A DNA stretch of 19,616 nt from Hyphomicrobiales bacterium (GTDB taxonomy: Bacteria; Pseudomonadota; Alphaproteobacteria; Rhizobiales; HXMU1428-3), in the NCBI GenBank assembly GCA_021775385.1, contig JAJFHW010000109.1, positions 1-19,616 on the forward strand, in the 5' to 3' direction. Position 1 is the first letter of the stretch, and each line of letters starts with the position of its first letter. The notes under the pieces were generated by a model. The model made no database searches and had not been told where the DNA came from. It saw only the letters and a program-made list of their open reading frames with translations. Positions 8,369-17,191 of this stretch are shown here, piece after piece. A program made the position numbers and the translations under genes.

Positions 8369-8977
8369 TTATAGCTTTTCAAAGCGGCCGGCTAGTTCTC
8401 TTAAGATAGCAGCAGTTGCTCCCCAAATGTAATAGTCCTTAAAGGGCAATGCCCAAAATTCTCGTCGTTCTCCTTCGTAGGTGATGCTATCTCGTTTGAA
8501 ATTTTTGACATCTATCATGAACTCAAAAGGTAATTCAAAAATTTCATCAACTTCATCTATTGCTTTCTTGAAAATGAAGGGAGGTGATAGCTCTCCAACG
8601 ATTGGTGTTATATTATATCCCGTTACAGTTTGGTAAAGTGGGAGTTTACCAAGTACTTTTACCTGGGCGTGGCTAATACCAATTTCCTCATTTGCTTCTC
8701 GAATAGCCGCATGGCTTGGGCTTTCGTCATCTTTATCTATTTTACCACCAGGAAACGCGATTTGTCCCTTATGGTTTGAAAGAGATAAAGTCCGTCTTGT
8801 CAGAATTAGGTTTGGATTATCCTCTCTGTTTAAGAATGAGACGAGTACTGCCGCTTCTTTTACTGGTGGCTTAAACCCGCTGAAATTTTTTTCGTCACAA
8901 CGAGAGTAAGGAGAGATAACATTCTCCTCATCTAACTCCATTGTTTTGCGTGCAAGCCGTTCACTTAGATTTTGCAT
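8369..8977 (-). CDS. CoA pyrophosphatase-type Nudix hydrolase
   Basis: Nudix hydrolase of the CoA/acyl-CoA pyrophosphatase group (NudL/PCD1-like), expected to split CoA into phosphopantetheine and 3',5'-ADP in the cytosol. The 202-residue protein shows the group-specific segment LILTRRTLSLSNHKGQIAFP immediately before the Nudix box GGKIDKDDE...AIREANEEIGI; the REANEE glutamates bind the divalent metal. The spacing between GG and the first Glu is one residue longer than the generic box, as in other members of this group. Substrate is inferred from the family. Second gene of the minus-strand operon, 83 bp or so behind DUF1285. The ribosome binding site is weak. Confidence 0.9.
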   Translation of the reverse strand: MQNLSERLARKTMELDEENVISPYSRCDEKNFSGFKPPVKEAAVLVSFLNREDNPNLILTRRTLSLSNHKGQIAFPGGKIDKDDESPSHAAIREANEEIGISHAQVKVLGKLPLYQTVTGYNITPIVGELSPPFIFKKAIDEVDEIFELPFEFMIDVKNFKRDSITYEGERREFWALPFKDYYIWGATAAILRELAGRFEKL

Positions 8978-9060
8978 TTAAATGTGCGATACCGAATTTT
9001 GCGTTGTTCTTAATTTATACCAAATTCTATAAGCTCAAACTTATTTCATTAAGCAAAGGC

Positions 9061-9702
9061 TTAACTATTCGGAGGGCAGTTTGATGATTTTTCTATTGAA
9101 AAGAAAGTACCACAGCTCCAAACCCCGTAATAGTCTGATCCTTCGATAGAGTGAGTTTCGATATAATTGGCTAACTCATAATAGACTGAACGGCTTAACT
9201 TTGCCTCTAACTTGTTTATCCCACTATGGCGTATTTTCAGATATGGTTTTAATGTTTCCTCATTCTTCTGTTTTGGGAAACGAAGCGAATTTTCCGCACT
9301 AGCTTCAATTCTATCTCCAACATTTGTTGTAAAACTGATTATTTGCTGATTATCTAGATTAGAAACATGCATCTCAACAGCGATGAACGGTACATCCTTT
9401 ACGCTGATAGCCATCTTCTCAACAGGAGTTACAAGGAAATAATCTCCTTCTTCTCGCTTTAACACAGACGCGAAAAGTTTAACCAGTTTTTGACGGCCAA
9501 TTGGGGTTTTATTGTAAACCCAGGCCCCATCCTCTTCTATGGTTAAATCGAGCTCACCACAAAATGCAGGGTTCCATAAATGAACGGGAGCGCCTGATGC
9601 ATTACCCTTTTCGACTTCATTGTCAGTTAACTTTATATTTTTAACCAAAGTATCTAAGCCACCGCTTTTGGGGGTGACTTGTTCTGGCTCTTGCTTATCC
9701 AT
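9061..9702 (-). CDS. DUF1285 domain protein
   Basis: Cytosolic protein of about 213 residues in the DUF1285 family (PF06938), function unknown. Diagnostic segments are PVHLWNPAFCGELDLTIEEDGAW, YNKTPIGRQKLVKLFASVL and YFLVTPVEKMAISVKDVPF, followed by a second beta-rich half ending in a GVWSCGTFFSI stretch. I chose ATG at 9702 because AGGTGA lies about nine bases upstream; a GTG at 9714 would add four residues but sits on top of that site. It is the first gene of the operon DUF1285-Nudix-DUF6111-cca, an order known from Hyphomicrobiales. The N-terminal ~35 residues are polar and probably disordered. Confidence 0.88.
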   Translation of the reverse strand: MDKQEPEQVTPKSGGLDTLVKNIKLTDNEVEKGNASGAPVHLWNPAFCGELDLTIEEDGAWVYNKTPIGRQKLVKLFASVLKREEGDYFLVTPVEKMAISVKDVPFIAVEMHVSNLDNQQIISFTTNVGDRIEASAENSLRFPKQKNEETLKPYLKIRHSGINKLEAKLSRSVYYELANYIETHSIEGSDYYGVWSCGTFFSIEKSSNCPPNS

Positions 9703-9890
9703 CGGTGACTTCACCTTTATGCCATTGATTTTAAATGTTTAATTAACATTAATTGTATTTGCCTCAGCTTGAACAAGTTTAAAATTTAAGTTTAATCTCA
9801 CAAGATTGTGTGTTTCTTGTTATAGTTTAATCACACCATACTTACATATATGCTATTTTCAATTTTAACAGAGCCCGGTATACTTATCTT
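9703..9890. promoter_or_regulatory. Divergent promoter region between DUF1285 and moxR
   Basis: 188 bp, strongly AT-rich, must carry promoters for two divergent operons. On the plus strand TTGAAC (9769-9774) and TTTAAT (9791-9796), 16 bp apart, resemble a sigma-70 promoter and would give a leader of about 90 nt for moxR. This is a weak match chosen by eye. No clear operator repeats were seen. Confidence 0.35.
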
Positions 9891-10898
9891 ATGACCAATA
9901 TCAGTCAAACCGGTGATAAAATCATCGAAGAGGTGGAAGCGGCCAGCGCAAAAATCAATAAGATTAAAGCGGCGGCTTCGTCTAAAATTTACGGACAAGA
10001 TGCCGTTATTGACCTGGCTTTAATAACCATTTTAAGCGGTGGTCATGCGCTGCTTATTGGTGTGCCAGGTTTGGCTAAGACCCTTCTTGTCGAAACATTA
10101 GGCACAGTTTTGGGCTTAAGCAACAAGCGTGTTCAATTTACACCAGATCTTATGCCTTCTGATATCGTCGGCGCTGAGGTACTTGAGCAATCTAGCTCAG
10201 GCGAGCGCTCTTTTCGCTTTATTAAAGGGCCTATTTTTACTCAGCTTCTCATGGCTGATGAGATTAACCGAGCCAGCCCACGTACTCAGTCTGCCCTGTT
10301 GCAAGCGATGCAGGAAAAACATGTAACCGTTGCCGGTATCGACTATGAGCTGCCCACACCTTTTCATGTACTTGCTACACAAAACCCCCTTGAACAAGAA
10401 GGTACTTATCCATTACCTGAAGCGCAGCTTGACCGTTTTCTGACGCAAATTAATGTCAATTACCCGGATAAAGAAGCTGAACGCAAAGTGCTTTATCAAA
10501 CAACCGGAACTGAAGTCCAAGATTTACAATCAATAGTCGATGGCGAGCAATTGCTCTCAATGCAACATCTTGTTCGCCAATTACCTATTGGCGAAGCTAT
10601 TGTTGAAGCCATTTTGGATTTAGTTCGGAGTGCACGCCCTGGCGAAACAGATGCCCTGCCTATTATTAATGAGATGGTTGCATGGGGCCCTGGTCCACGT
10701 GCCGCACAAGCGCTTTCACTTGGTGTTCGCGCCCGTGCCTTAATTGATGGCCGTTTAGCTCCTTCACTTGATGATGTTGTTGCTCTTGCTGAACCTGTTT
10801 TGAAGCACCGTATGGCTTTAACTTTTGATGCGCGCACTAGAGGCATTACCCTGAAAGATATCATTAGCACCCTCACGAGTGGTGTTTTAAAAGATTAA
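9891..10898 (+). CDS. MoxR family AAA+ ATPase
   Basis: Cytosolic AAA+ ATPase of the MoxR family, thought to act as a chaperone that activates or assembles partner proteins, usually von Willebrand-type ones encoded next to it. The 335-residue protein shows Walker A GVPGLAKT (57-64), Walker B LLMADEINRASPRTQSALL (119-137, D123/E124), sensor 1 in LATQNPLEQEGTYPLPEAQLDRF (N165) and sensor 2 in GPGPRAAQAL (R270). All catalytic residues are present. Start is ATG at 9891; no strong ribosome binding site. First gene of a four-gene operon, 21 bp before DUF58, which is the usual partner of MoxR. Confidence 0.95.
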   Translation: MTNISQTGDKIIEEVEAASAKINKIKAAASSKIYGQDAVIDLALITILSGGHALLIGVPGLAKTLLVETLGTVLGLSNKRVQFTPDLMPSDIVGAEVLEQSSSGERSFRFIKGPIFTQLLMADEINRASPRTQSALLQAMQEKHVTVAGIDYELPTPFHVLATQNPLEQEGTYPLPEAQLDRFLTQINVNYPDKEAERKVLYQTTGTEVQDLQSIVDGEQLLSMQHLVRQLPIGEAIVEAILDLVRSARPGETDALPIINEMVAWGPGPRAAQALSLGVRARALIDGRLAPSLDDVVALAEPVLKHRMALTFDARTRGITLKDIISTLTSGVLKD

Positions 10899-10919
10899 AA
10901 TTTAGGAGCTATACACCGT

Positions 10920-11966
10920 TTGTCAAAAATTACTGACATATCAGCGATCTCTGCTTCAGAGCCTATTGCGAGAAATTTAAGTGCCCTTATGCCGGACCTT
11001 ATTTTGAGCGCTCGTCAAATTGCGCAAACTCTCGCCCATGGTCGTCATGGACGTAAGCGGGCTGGTCCTGGTGAAAGTTTTTGGCAATTTAGGCCCTATC
11101 AAAATTTTGAATCCATGACAGCGATTGACTGGCGCCGATCAGCCAGTACGGATCAATTGTTTGTTCGAGAAAAAGAGTGGGACACGGCCCATACATTTTG
11201 GCTTTGGATCGACCTATCTCCTTCTATGTGGTTTAAATCAAAACTTTCGAATGTGACTAAAGCTGAACGTGCGATTGTTCTTGGGCTGGCGCTTGCTGAA
11301 ATGTTAGTCCGCTCAGGCGAGCGGGTCGGTGTTTTAGGATTGATGCGGCCTCGTACAAACCAGGATATTGTGCCCCGGATTGCAGAGCGGTTGATTTATA
11401 GCCAAAATCACGAAGAGCTTAAAAATGGTTTTCCCAAAAATGAAAATATTTCACGTTATTCTGAAGTTATTTTAATCAGTGATTTTCTTGATGAAATGGA
11501 GCACCTCACCAAGGGCTTACAACAAATTGGTGGCCATCAGGTGGGAGGTACTGCTGTGCAAATTATTGATCCTTCTGAAGAGAGTTTTCCATTTAGTGGG
11601 CGTGTTGAATTTAAAGATGTGCAAAGCCGGGAACGGGTTTTAATTGAAAATGCCGGTGAGTTACGAGCGCGATACAAAGAGGCCTTTCAAAAAAGAAAAG
11701 CTGACCTTGCAAATGTTTGCAGGAGACTAAATTGGGGGCACCTCATTCATCATACTGATCGCTCTGCTCGTTCTGGTCTCTTAAATATTCATGGGTTTTT
11801 ATCATCACATTATTACTCTACTGGCGCGATGACACATGACCCAACGGTTGATTCATCTCTTGTTGTACCAAGCGACCCTTCTTTGGTGAGTTCAGATGAT
11901 CAAGCGTCTAATGTGCAAACTGCTGATGCTAGAGGCGGAAATCTGTTGAAGGGTGAGACTATATGA
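10920..11966 (+). CDS. DUF58 domain protein (von Willebrand-like MoxR partner)
   Basis: A 348-residue protein with the DUF58 signature: GRHGRKRAGPGESFWQFRPY (41-60), MTAIDWRRSAST (66-77), LFVREKEW, then FWLWIDLSPSM, whose D98-L-S100-P-S102 is an intact DxSxS metal-binding (MIDAS) motif. No membrane helix is visible, so it is probably cytosolic and peripheral. DUF58 proteins accompany MoxR ATPases in many bacteria; their activity is not defined. The start is a TTG at 10920, with AGGAG 11 bases upstream, a longer spacing than usual; there is no in-frame ATG until residue 24, inside the conserved region's lead-in. The C-terminal ~60 residues are Ser/Asp-rich. It overlaps the next gene by four bases (ATGA). 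Confidence 0.92.
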   Translation: MSKITDISAISASEPIARNLSALMPDLILSARQIAQTLAHGRHGRKRAGPGESFWQFRPYQNFESMTAIDWRRSASTDQLFVREKEWDTAHTFWLWIDLSPSMWFKSKLSNVTKAERAIVLGLALAEMLVRSGERVGVLGLMRPRTNQDIVPRIAERLIYSQNHEELKNGFPKNENISRYSEVILISDFLDEMEHLTKGLQQIGGHQVGGTAVQIIDPSEESFPFSGRVEFKDVQSRERVLIENAGELRARYKEAFQKRKADLANVCRRLNWGHLIHHTDRSARSGLLNIHGFLSSHYYSTGAMTHDPTVDSSLVVPSDPSLVSSDDQASNVQTADARGGNLLKGETI

Positions 11967-14900
11967 GCCTTGGAATTTTAAGTTTTCTTAGCCCTTTGTC
12001 ATTGCTTGGTTTATTAACTCTACCGGTTATCTGGTGGTTGTTGCGCTCTACGCCTCCTAGCCCTGATCGTCAGACTTTTCCACCTACACGAATTTTAAAA
12101 CGCCTCTTACAAAATGAGACCACGGCGTCTCATAGCCCATGGTGGCTAACATTGTTACGGTTGATGGTTGCTGCTTTTATTATATTTGCGCTTGCTCAAC
12201 CCGTTTTGAACAGTGCTAAACCTTTACTATCATCTTTGACCAATGATAGTGGTGCCACCACTGAGACCAATGGTCCGGTTGTCATTATGGTTGATAATGG
12301 CTGGACAGCAGCTCACCAATGGTCGCTTCGTAAAATCATGATGGAACGACTTGTACGCGATGCTCAAACTCAAGAACGGCTTGTCTTTCTACTGCCAACA
12401 GCACCGGAAAGAACGGGGGACAACCTTACTCCGTTTAGTGCACTTGATGCACTAGCGCAAATTGAACGTATGGAACCAACTTCTTTTCACACAGACCATC
12501 TTTCTGCTTTGAAGCGGCTCGAAAAAGGGCTAAACGTTTTTTCTTCGTCTGATGGTGATGCTTTGAAAAACGGAGCGCTTTATTGGTTATCAGATGGGCT
12601 TAATTTTAAAAACTCCGATGAAGTCATATCGAAACTGTCTGAATTTAAACGCCAAGGTTTTTCACTCCATCTAGTTTCACCTGATGAGAATGCTTTACCA
12701 CTTGCTCTGAGCGCCCGGCTTGGCCAGGGCGGCATATTGTATGGTATCGTGAAGGGAGCTCCTTCTACTAGTGAGCGTCGTGGTCTGGTTCTTGCTCTTT
12801 CTGGACAGGATGAAATTCTGGGTCGTGTGCCATTTGTTTTAAAGTCGGCTCAATCGTCTATTGAAGCACGTATTGACCTGCCGTTAGAATTAAGAAATCA
12901 AATTACAAAACTTAAAATTGAGGGGCAAAGTTCTGCTGGCAGTGTTTATCTTTTAGATCAGCGCTCGAATTGGCGGCGCATTGGCTTGTTGTCCAATGAA
13001 GGCGGGCAATTGGCTCAACCGCTTCTTTCTCCGCTCTACTACATTAAGCGAGCCTTAGAGCCTTATGCTGAATTGGTCGATAGTGATACAACCTCTGTTG
13101 CTGGAGATATTGCTGAGACAATAGAGAGTTTTACTAAAAAGAATATCTCCGTGATTATGATGGCAGATATTGGTCGTCTTGTTGGTGCCCCTTTATTAAG
13201 GCTCACTGAATGGGTTGAGAAAGGCGGCGTGCTTGTACGCTTTGCTGGCCCCCATATGGAAGAAAGCCAGGACAGTTTATTACCCTCTCCATTGCGCCAG
13301 GGTGGGCGCCGGCTTGGTGGTGCACTTTCATGGTCAAAACCACAAGCACTTGCAGAGTTTGATGACCAAAGCCCTTTTTCTGGTTTAACTATACCACCAG
13401 AGGTGGTTGTTTCTCGACAATTGTTAGCTGACCCATCACGCCTTTCTGACAAAGTTTATATTTGGGCCCGTTTAAAAGATGGCACACCATTGGTTACCGC
13501 TACACGTGAATTAGATGGTTGGGTTGTTCTTGTTCATGTGACAGCGAATTCTGACTGGTCGAACTTACCTCTTTCAGGTCTTTTTGTTGAAATGTTACAA
13601 AGACTGAGCCAACTTTCACTTGGTGGCCAAACTGATAACAGTTCACAAAGTGAAAGTTCTTCCTCTGTAAGCCAAGAAAATGCTGTAGCTCAACCCGCTG
13701 CTGATATCGTTGATGTTCGCCCGCCAAAAGAGACTTTGCTTGCACCCTATCGTTCATTAAATGGCTTTGGTCGTTTGGAAAAACCACCTGTGTTTGCTGA
13801 GCCCATCGCTTTTAGCCAAATTAATAAAATAAAAATTGAGCCAAAGCACCCACCAGGGTTCTATGGTCCTCCAGATCAATCCATTGCTCTTAATCTGATT
13901 GAACAAACAACTAAACTCCAAAGGGGTGACTATTCAGTGCTAAAAGCTCAAAGGTTAGCCTATAAAAAAGCGCCGGAACGGGCTTTGCGCGGTCCGTTAT
14001 TTATCACAGCTTTTATCTTTCTCATCATTGATAGTTTGATCATTTTATTTATGCGCGGTGTTTTTTCACTACGCCATGTTCGCCAAACAGCTCCTATTCT
14101 TTTGCTCCTTTTTATTCCTACGTTTGTTGCGTTATTTTCACTTTCTTTGCCGCTCACAAATGCCTATGCCCAAAGTTTTGAACAACAACAAAGCAAACCA
14201 CCAGCTCAAGATTTTAAGCCGCCACAAAGTATCGATGGTGCAAAGCTTCGTCCCAAAACTGAGCTTAACTTATCTGCGGCTCTCAAAACTCATCTGGCCT
14301 ATGTACTCACTGGAAATAGTAAAATTGACAAAACTAGCCGTGATGGTCTGCGAGGATTGAGTTTTATTCTAAACAATCGTACGGCTGTTGAACCAGCGGA
14401 GCCGATTGGGGTACGGCTAGAACGAGATGAACTTGCCTTTTACCCTATTCTTTATTGGCCGGTTGGCTCACATAGCAAACCTTTGTCTGACCGTGTAGCC
14501 CAACGAATTAATAGCTATATGAAACATGGTGGCATGATTATCTTTGACACGAAGGATCAAGATAGTCGTATTGGTGGTATTGATGGCCGCTCTCAACCTT
14601 CTTTGAAAACACTCTTATCTAAACTCGATATTCCTCGCATTGAACCTGTGCCACGGGGACATGTGCTCACAAAAAGTTTTTATCTGCTTTCTAGTTTTCC
14701 TGGCCGTTTTCAGGGAGGGGATCTTTGGGTTGAGGCTGCGGTTAAATCTTCAAATTCTACAACAACCTCTGACATTGATGGTGTGAGCACTTTAATTATT
14801 ACATCAAATGACCTTGCCTCTGCCTGGGCTGTTGATGAAAACTATCAAGAGCGGTTCCCTGTTATTCCTGGTGGTGAAAACCAGAGGGAAATGGCTTATC

Positions 14901-14995
14901 GTGTTGGTGTTAATATTGTGATGTATGCGCTGGCTGGCAATTATAAAGCAGACCAGGTGCATGTGCCTGCCCTTTTGGAAAGGCTTGGTCAATGA
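11963..14995 (+). CDS. Large membrane protein: BatA-type N-terminus plus DUF4159 domain
   Basis: A 1010-residue membrane protein. Residues 1-83 (two helices at about 8-27 and 60-79, with SLLGLLTLPVIWWLL and FPPTRILKRLL) match the BatA / aerotolerance-regulator N-terminal domain. A degenerate von Willebrand-like domain follows: VVIMVDNGWT (D111, DxGxT instead of DxSxS) and LSDG (D211). A Ser/Gln-rich linker lies near 553-580. Helices at about 678-697 and 711-730 precede an AYA-QS (734-738) that resembles a signal-peptidase site, and from about 760 the C-terminus fits DUF4159 (FYPILYWP, INSYMKHGGMIIFDT). So most of it is probably periplasmic. Linked by ATGA overlaps to DUF58 before and the next gene after. 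Function unknown. Confidence 0.88.
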   Translation: MSLGILSFLSPLSLLGLLTLPVIWWLLRSTPPSPDRQTFPPTRILKRLLQNETTASHSPWWLTLLRLMVAAFIIFALAQPVLNSAKPLLSSLTNDSGATTETNGPVVIMVDNGWTAAHQWSLRKIMMERLVRDAQTQERLVFLLPTAPERTGDNLTPFSALDALAQIERMEPTSFHTDHLSALKRLEKGLNVFSSSDGDALKNGALYWLSDGLNFKNSDEVISKLSEFKRQGFSLHLVSPDENALPLALSARLGQGGILYGIVKGAPSTSERRGLVLALSGQDEILGRVPFVLKSAQSSIEARIDLPLELRNQITKLKIEGQSSAGSVYLLDQRSNWRRIGLLSNEGGQLAQPLLSPLYYIKRALEPYAELVDSDTTSVAGDIAETIESFTKKNISVIMMADIGRLVGAPLLRLTEWVEKGGVLVRFAGPHMEESQDSLLPSPLRQGGRRLGGALSWSKPQALAEFDDQSPFSGLTIPPEVVVSRQLLADPSRLSDKVYIWARLKDGTPLVTATRELDGWVVLVHVTANSDWSNLPLSGLFVEMLQRLSQLSLGGQTDNSSQSESSSSVSQENAVAQPAADIVDVRPPKETLLAPYRSLNGFGRLEKPPVFAEPIAFSQINKIKIEPKHPPGFYGPPDQSIALNLIEQTTKLQRGDYSVLKAQRLAYKKAPERALRGPLFITAFIFLIIDSLIILFMRGVFSLRHVRQTAPILLLLFIPTFVALFSLSLPLTNAYAQSFEQQQSKPPAQDFKPPQSIDGAKLRPKTELNLSAALKTHLAYVLTGNSKIDKTSRDGLRGLSFILNNRTAVEPAEPIGVRLERDELAFYPILYWPVGSHSKPLSDRVAQRINSYMKHGGMIIFDTKDQDSRIGGIDGRSQPSLKTLLSKLDIPRIEPVPRGHVLTKSFYLLSSFPGRFQGGDLWVEAAVKSSNSTTTSDIDGVSTLIITSNDLASAWAVDENYQERFPVIPGGENQREMAYRVGVNIVMYALAGNYKADQVHVPALLERLGQ

Positions 14996-17157
14996 CAATA
15001 TTTAATGGCTGGGATATTATATACGCTCCGTTTTTATCTCCTCTCTATCTTTGGTTGTTTGCCGGACTTATTGTTGCTCTGGTTCTTTTGATGCTTATTA
15101 ACAGACTGCCAGGCACTCTATTTCGCGGCCTTGGTCTTTCTCTCTTGTTGTTTGCACTTTTGAATCCGAGTTTGCGCCAGGAACAACGAGACCCGTTAAA
15201 AAATATTCTATTGATTGTCACTGACAAGAGCCCTAGCCAGGTGATTTCAGGACGGCAAGATTTGGTTGATAAATCTTTAGAAAAACTAAATGAACAACTG
15301 AGCGATATTAAAAACATAGAAACCGAAATTATTGCTCTTGGCTCAGATGATGCCAATGCTAAAGATGGAACGCTTGCATTTTCTTCCCTTCGAGAGGGGA
15401 TTAGTCGCCTAGCCTCTAATCGTATTGCTGGTGTTGTTATGATCACAGATGGACAAGTTCATGATGCTCCTAAGAAGTTTCAAGAACTTGGGTTAACTGT
15501 GAACCAAGGGCAAGGAAATCTAGCTGGCGCTTCCATTCCGTTACATTTTATCCTTACAGGCGATAAAAACCAGTTTGACCGCCGCATTGAAATTGTTAAA
15601 GCCCCTAAATATGGTATCGTTGGTTCTTCACGATCTTTAAAATTGAAGGTCGTTGAACAGGGTAATTCAGATGGTGCCTCGCATATGGTTCAATTAAAAT
15701 TTAGGCAAAAAGGGAGCTCTGAGAAAACGCAATTTGTGCAAGTGGGAGAAGAAATTACCGTCCCCTTGAACTTTCCTCATGCCGGTTTGAATTTGATGGA
15801 AATTGAATTAGAAGATGCCAAAGATGAAATCACTACTGCTAATAACCGTGCTGTGATTGCTGCTGAAGGTGTTCGTGAAAATTTGCGGGTTCTGCTTGTC
15901 TCGGGTGAACCGCATGCAGGAGAGCGGACATGGCGCAACTTGCTTAAGTCAGATGCTTCAGTTGATTTGGTGCATTTTACAATTTTGCGCCCGCCTGAGA
16001 AACAAGATGGCACTCCAATTCATCAACTCTCTTTGATTGCATTTCCTACTCGTGAGCTTTTTTCTGAGAAACTTGAAGATTTTGATTTAATCATTTTTGA
16101 CCGGTATCAAAGACGTGGTGTTTTGCCGCTTCATTACCTTGATAATGTTAGCCAATATGTTCTCAATGGTGGTGCTGTTCTCATTGCTGCTGGTGATAAA
16201 TTTGCGACGCCGCTAAGTTTAGCGAATACACCTCTTGAACAAATTCTTCCGGCGACACCAACTGGTCAGGTGATTGACCAAGCCTATGTTCCTAAAGTTA
16301 CAGATAAGGGACAAAAGCATCCGGTTACTCATAATTTACCGCTTTCAAATAACGCTGCTAGTCAGACAGCTCAATGGGGTAAATGGTTTCGTTTGGTTGA
16401 GGCCAGTGTTGGCGAGGGTGAAACACTGATGAAAGGGGCTGGTGACCATCCGCTTTTGGTGTTGAACCGACTTGGTGAAGGGCGTATTGCGTTACTACTT
16501 TCTGACCACGCTTGGCTTTGGGCACGGGGCTATGATGGAGGTGGGCCTTATACCACGCTTTTGCGCCGCCTATCTCATTGGCTGATGAAAGAACCAGACC
16601 TTGAAGAAGAAGCTTTAACAGCTGTTGGTGATGGACGTGACTTGCTGATTAAACGGCGTAGCATGAAGAAAACAATTGAATCAGTTCGGATCACACGGCC
16701 AGATGGCTCTAAAAAAGAAATTATCTTGAAAGAAGTTACGGCTGGGACTTGGCAAGCTAAATTACCCAAACAACAATTGGGCATTCATCGGATAAAATCT
16801 GGTAAACTGAATGCTCTGGCACATATTGGTTTTGCTAGTGAAAAAGAACTGAAGAATATCGTCACGACCGATCGAATTGTGGCTCCATTGGCTAAAGAAG
16901 CGAGGTCAGGTGTTTTTTGGTCTGGTGGTCAAACTAAGGCTGACACTGATGGCGGGGTGGCTGCTCTGATGACAGTACCTAAAATTTCCATGATGAGTAG
17001 TGCTGGTGCTTATGCTGGCGCTGGTTGGATGGGACTGCTGGATCGCCGTGCTTATGTTGTCAAAGGTGTAAAGCTCATTCCATTAATAAACGGCTTGCTC
17101 GCCCTTGCTGTCATGCTGCTTGTTCTTGGCACAATGTGGTGGCGTGAGGGGCGTTAG
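14992..17157 (+). CDS. Membrane protein with vWA-like and amidotransferase-like regions
   Basis: A 721-residue membrane protein of the type found at the end of MoxR-DUF58-DUF4159 operons; no established function. Two N-terminal helices (about 17-36 and 43-58), then a von Willebrand-like region with D78-K-S80-P-S82 (an intact DxSxS) and MITDGQVHD (D153). Residues about 298-520 resemble a class I glutamine-amidotransferase fold (RVLLVSGEPH, FDLIIFDRY, YVLNGGAVLIAAGDKF, GEGRIALLLSD), but the nucleophile Cys is not visible, so a catalytic role is unlikely. A last helix (about 694-715) ends in WWREGR. The body between the helices is presumably periplasmic. It overlaps the upstream gene by four bases (ATGA) and closes the operon, converging on the GNAT gene. 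Confidence 0.85.
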   Translation: MTIFNGWDIIYAPFLSPLYLWLFAGLIVALVLLMLINRLPGTLFRGLGLSLLLFALLNPSLRQEQRDPLKNILLIVTDKSPSQVISGRQDLVDKSLEKLNEQLSDIKNIETEIIALGSDDANAKDGTLAFSSLREGISRLASNRIAGVVMITDGQVHDAPKKFQELGLTVNQGQGNLAGASIPLHFILTGDKNQFDRRIEIVKAPKYGIVGSSRSLKLKVVEQGNSDGASHMVQLKFRQKGSSEKTQFVQVGEEITVPLNFPHAGLNLMEIELEDAKDEITTANNRAVIAAEGVRENLRVLLVSGEPHAGERTWRNLLKSDASVDLVHFTILRPPEKQDGTPIHQLSLIAFPTRELFSEKLEDFDLIIFDRYQRRGVLPLHYLDNVSQYVLNGGAVLIAAGDKFATPLSLANTPLEQILPATPTGQVIDQAYVPKVTDKGQKHPVTHNLPLSNNAASQTAQWGKWFRLVEASVGEGETLMKGAGDHPLLVLNRLGEGRIALLLSDHAWLWARGYDGGGPYTTLLRRLSHWLMKEPDLEEEALTAVGDGRDLLIKRRSMKKTIESVRITRPDGSKKEIILKEVTAGTWQAKLPKQQLGIHRIKSGKLNALAHIGFASEKELKNIVTTDRIVAPLAKEARSGVFWSGGQTKADTDGGVAALMTVPKISMMSSAGAYAGAGWMGLLDRRAYVVKGVKLIPLINGLLALAVMLLVLGTMWWREGR

Positions 17158-17191
17158 TAAAAAGCGTGAGACTTTAGTGATAAGTTGGGCT

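Noticed and set aside
17158..17191. Bidirectional terminator between the convergent membrane-protein and GNAT genes
   Set aside because: Short AAAGC/GCTTT matches exist, but no stem of useful length with a T-run could be drawn.
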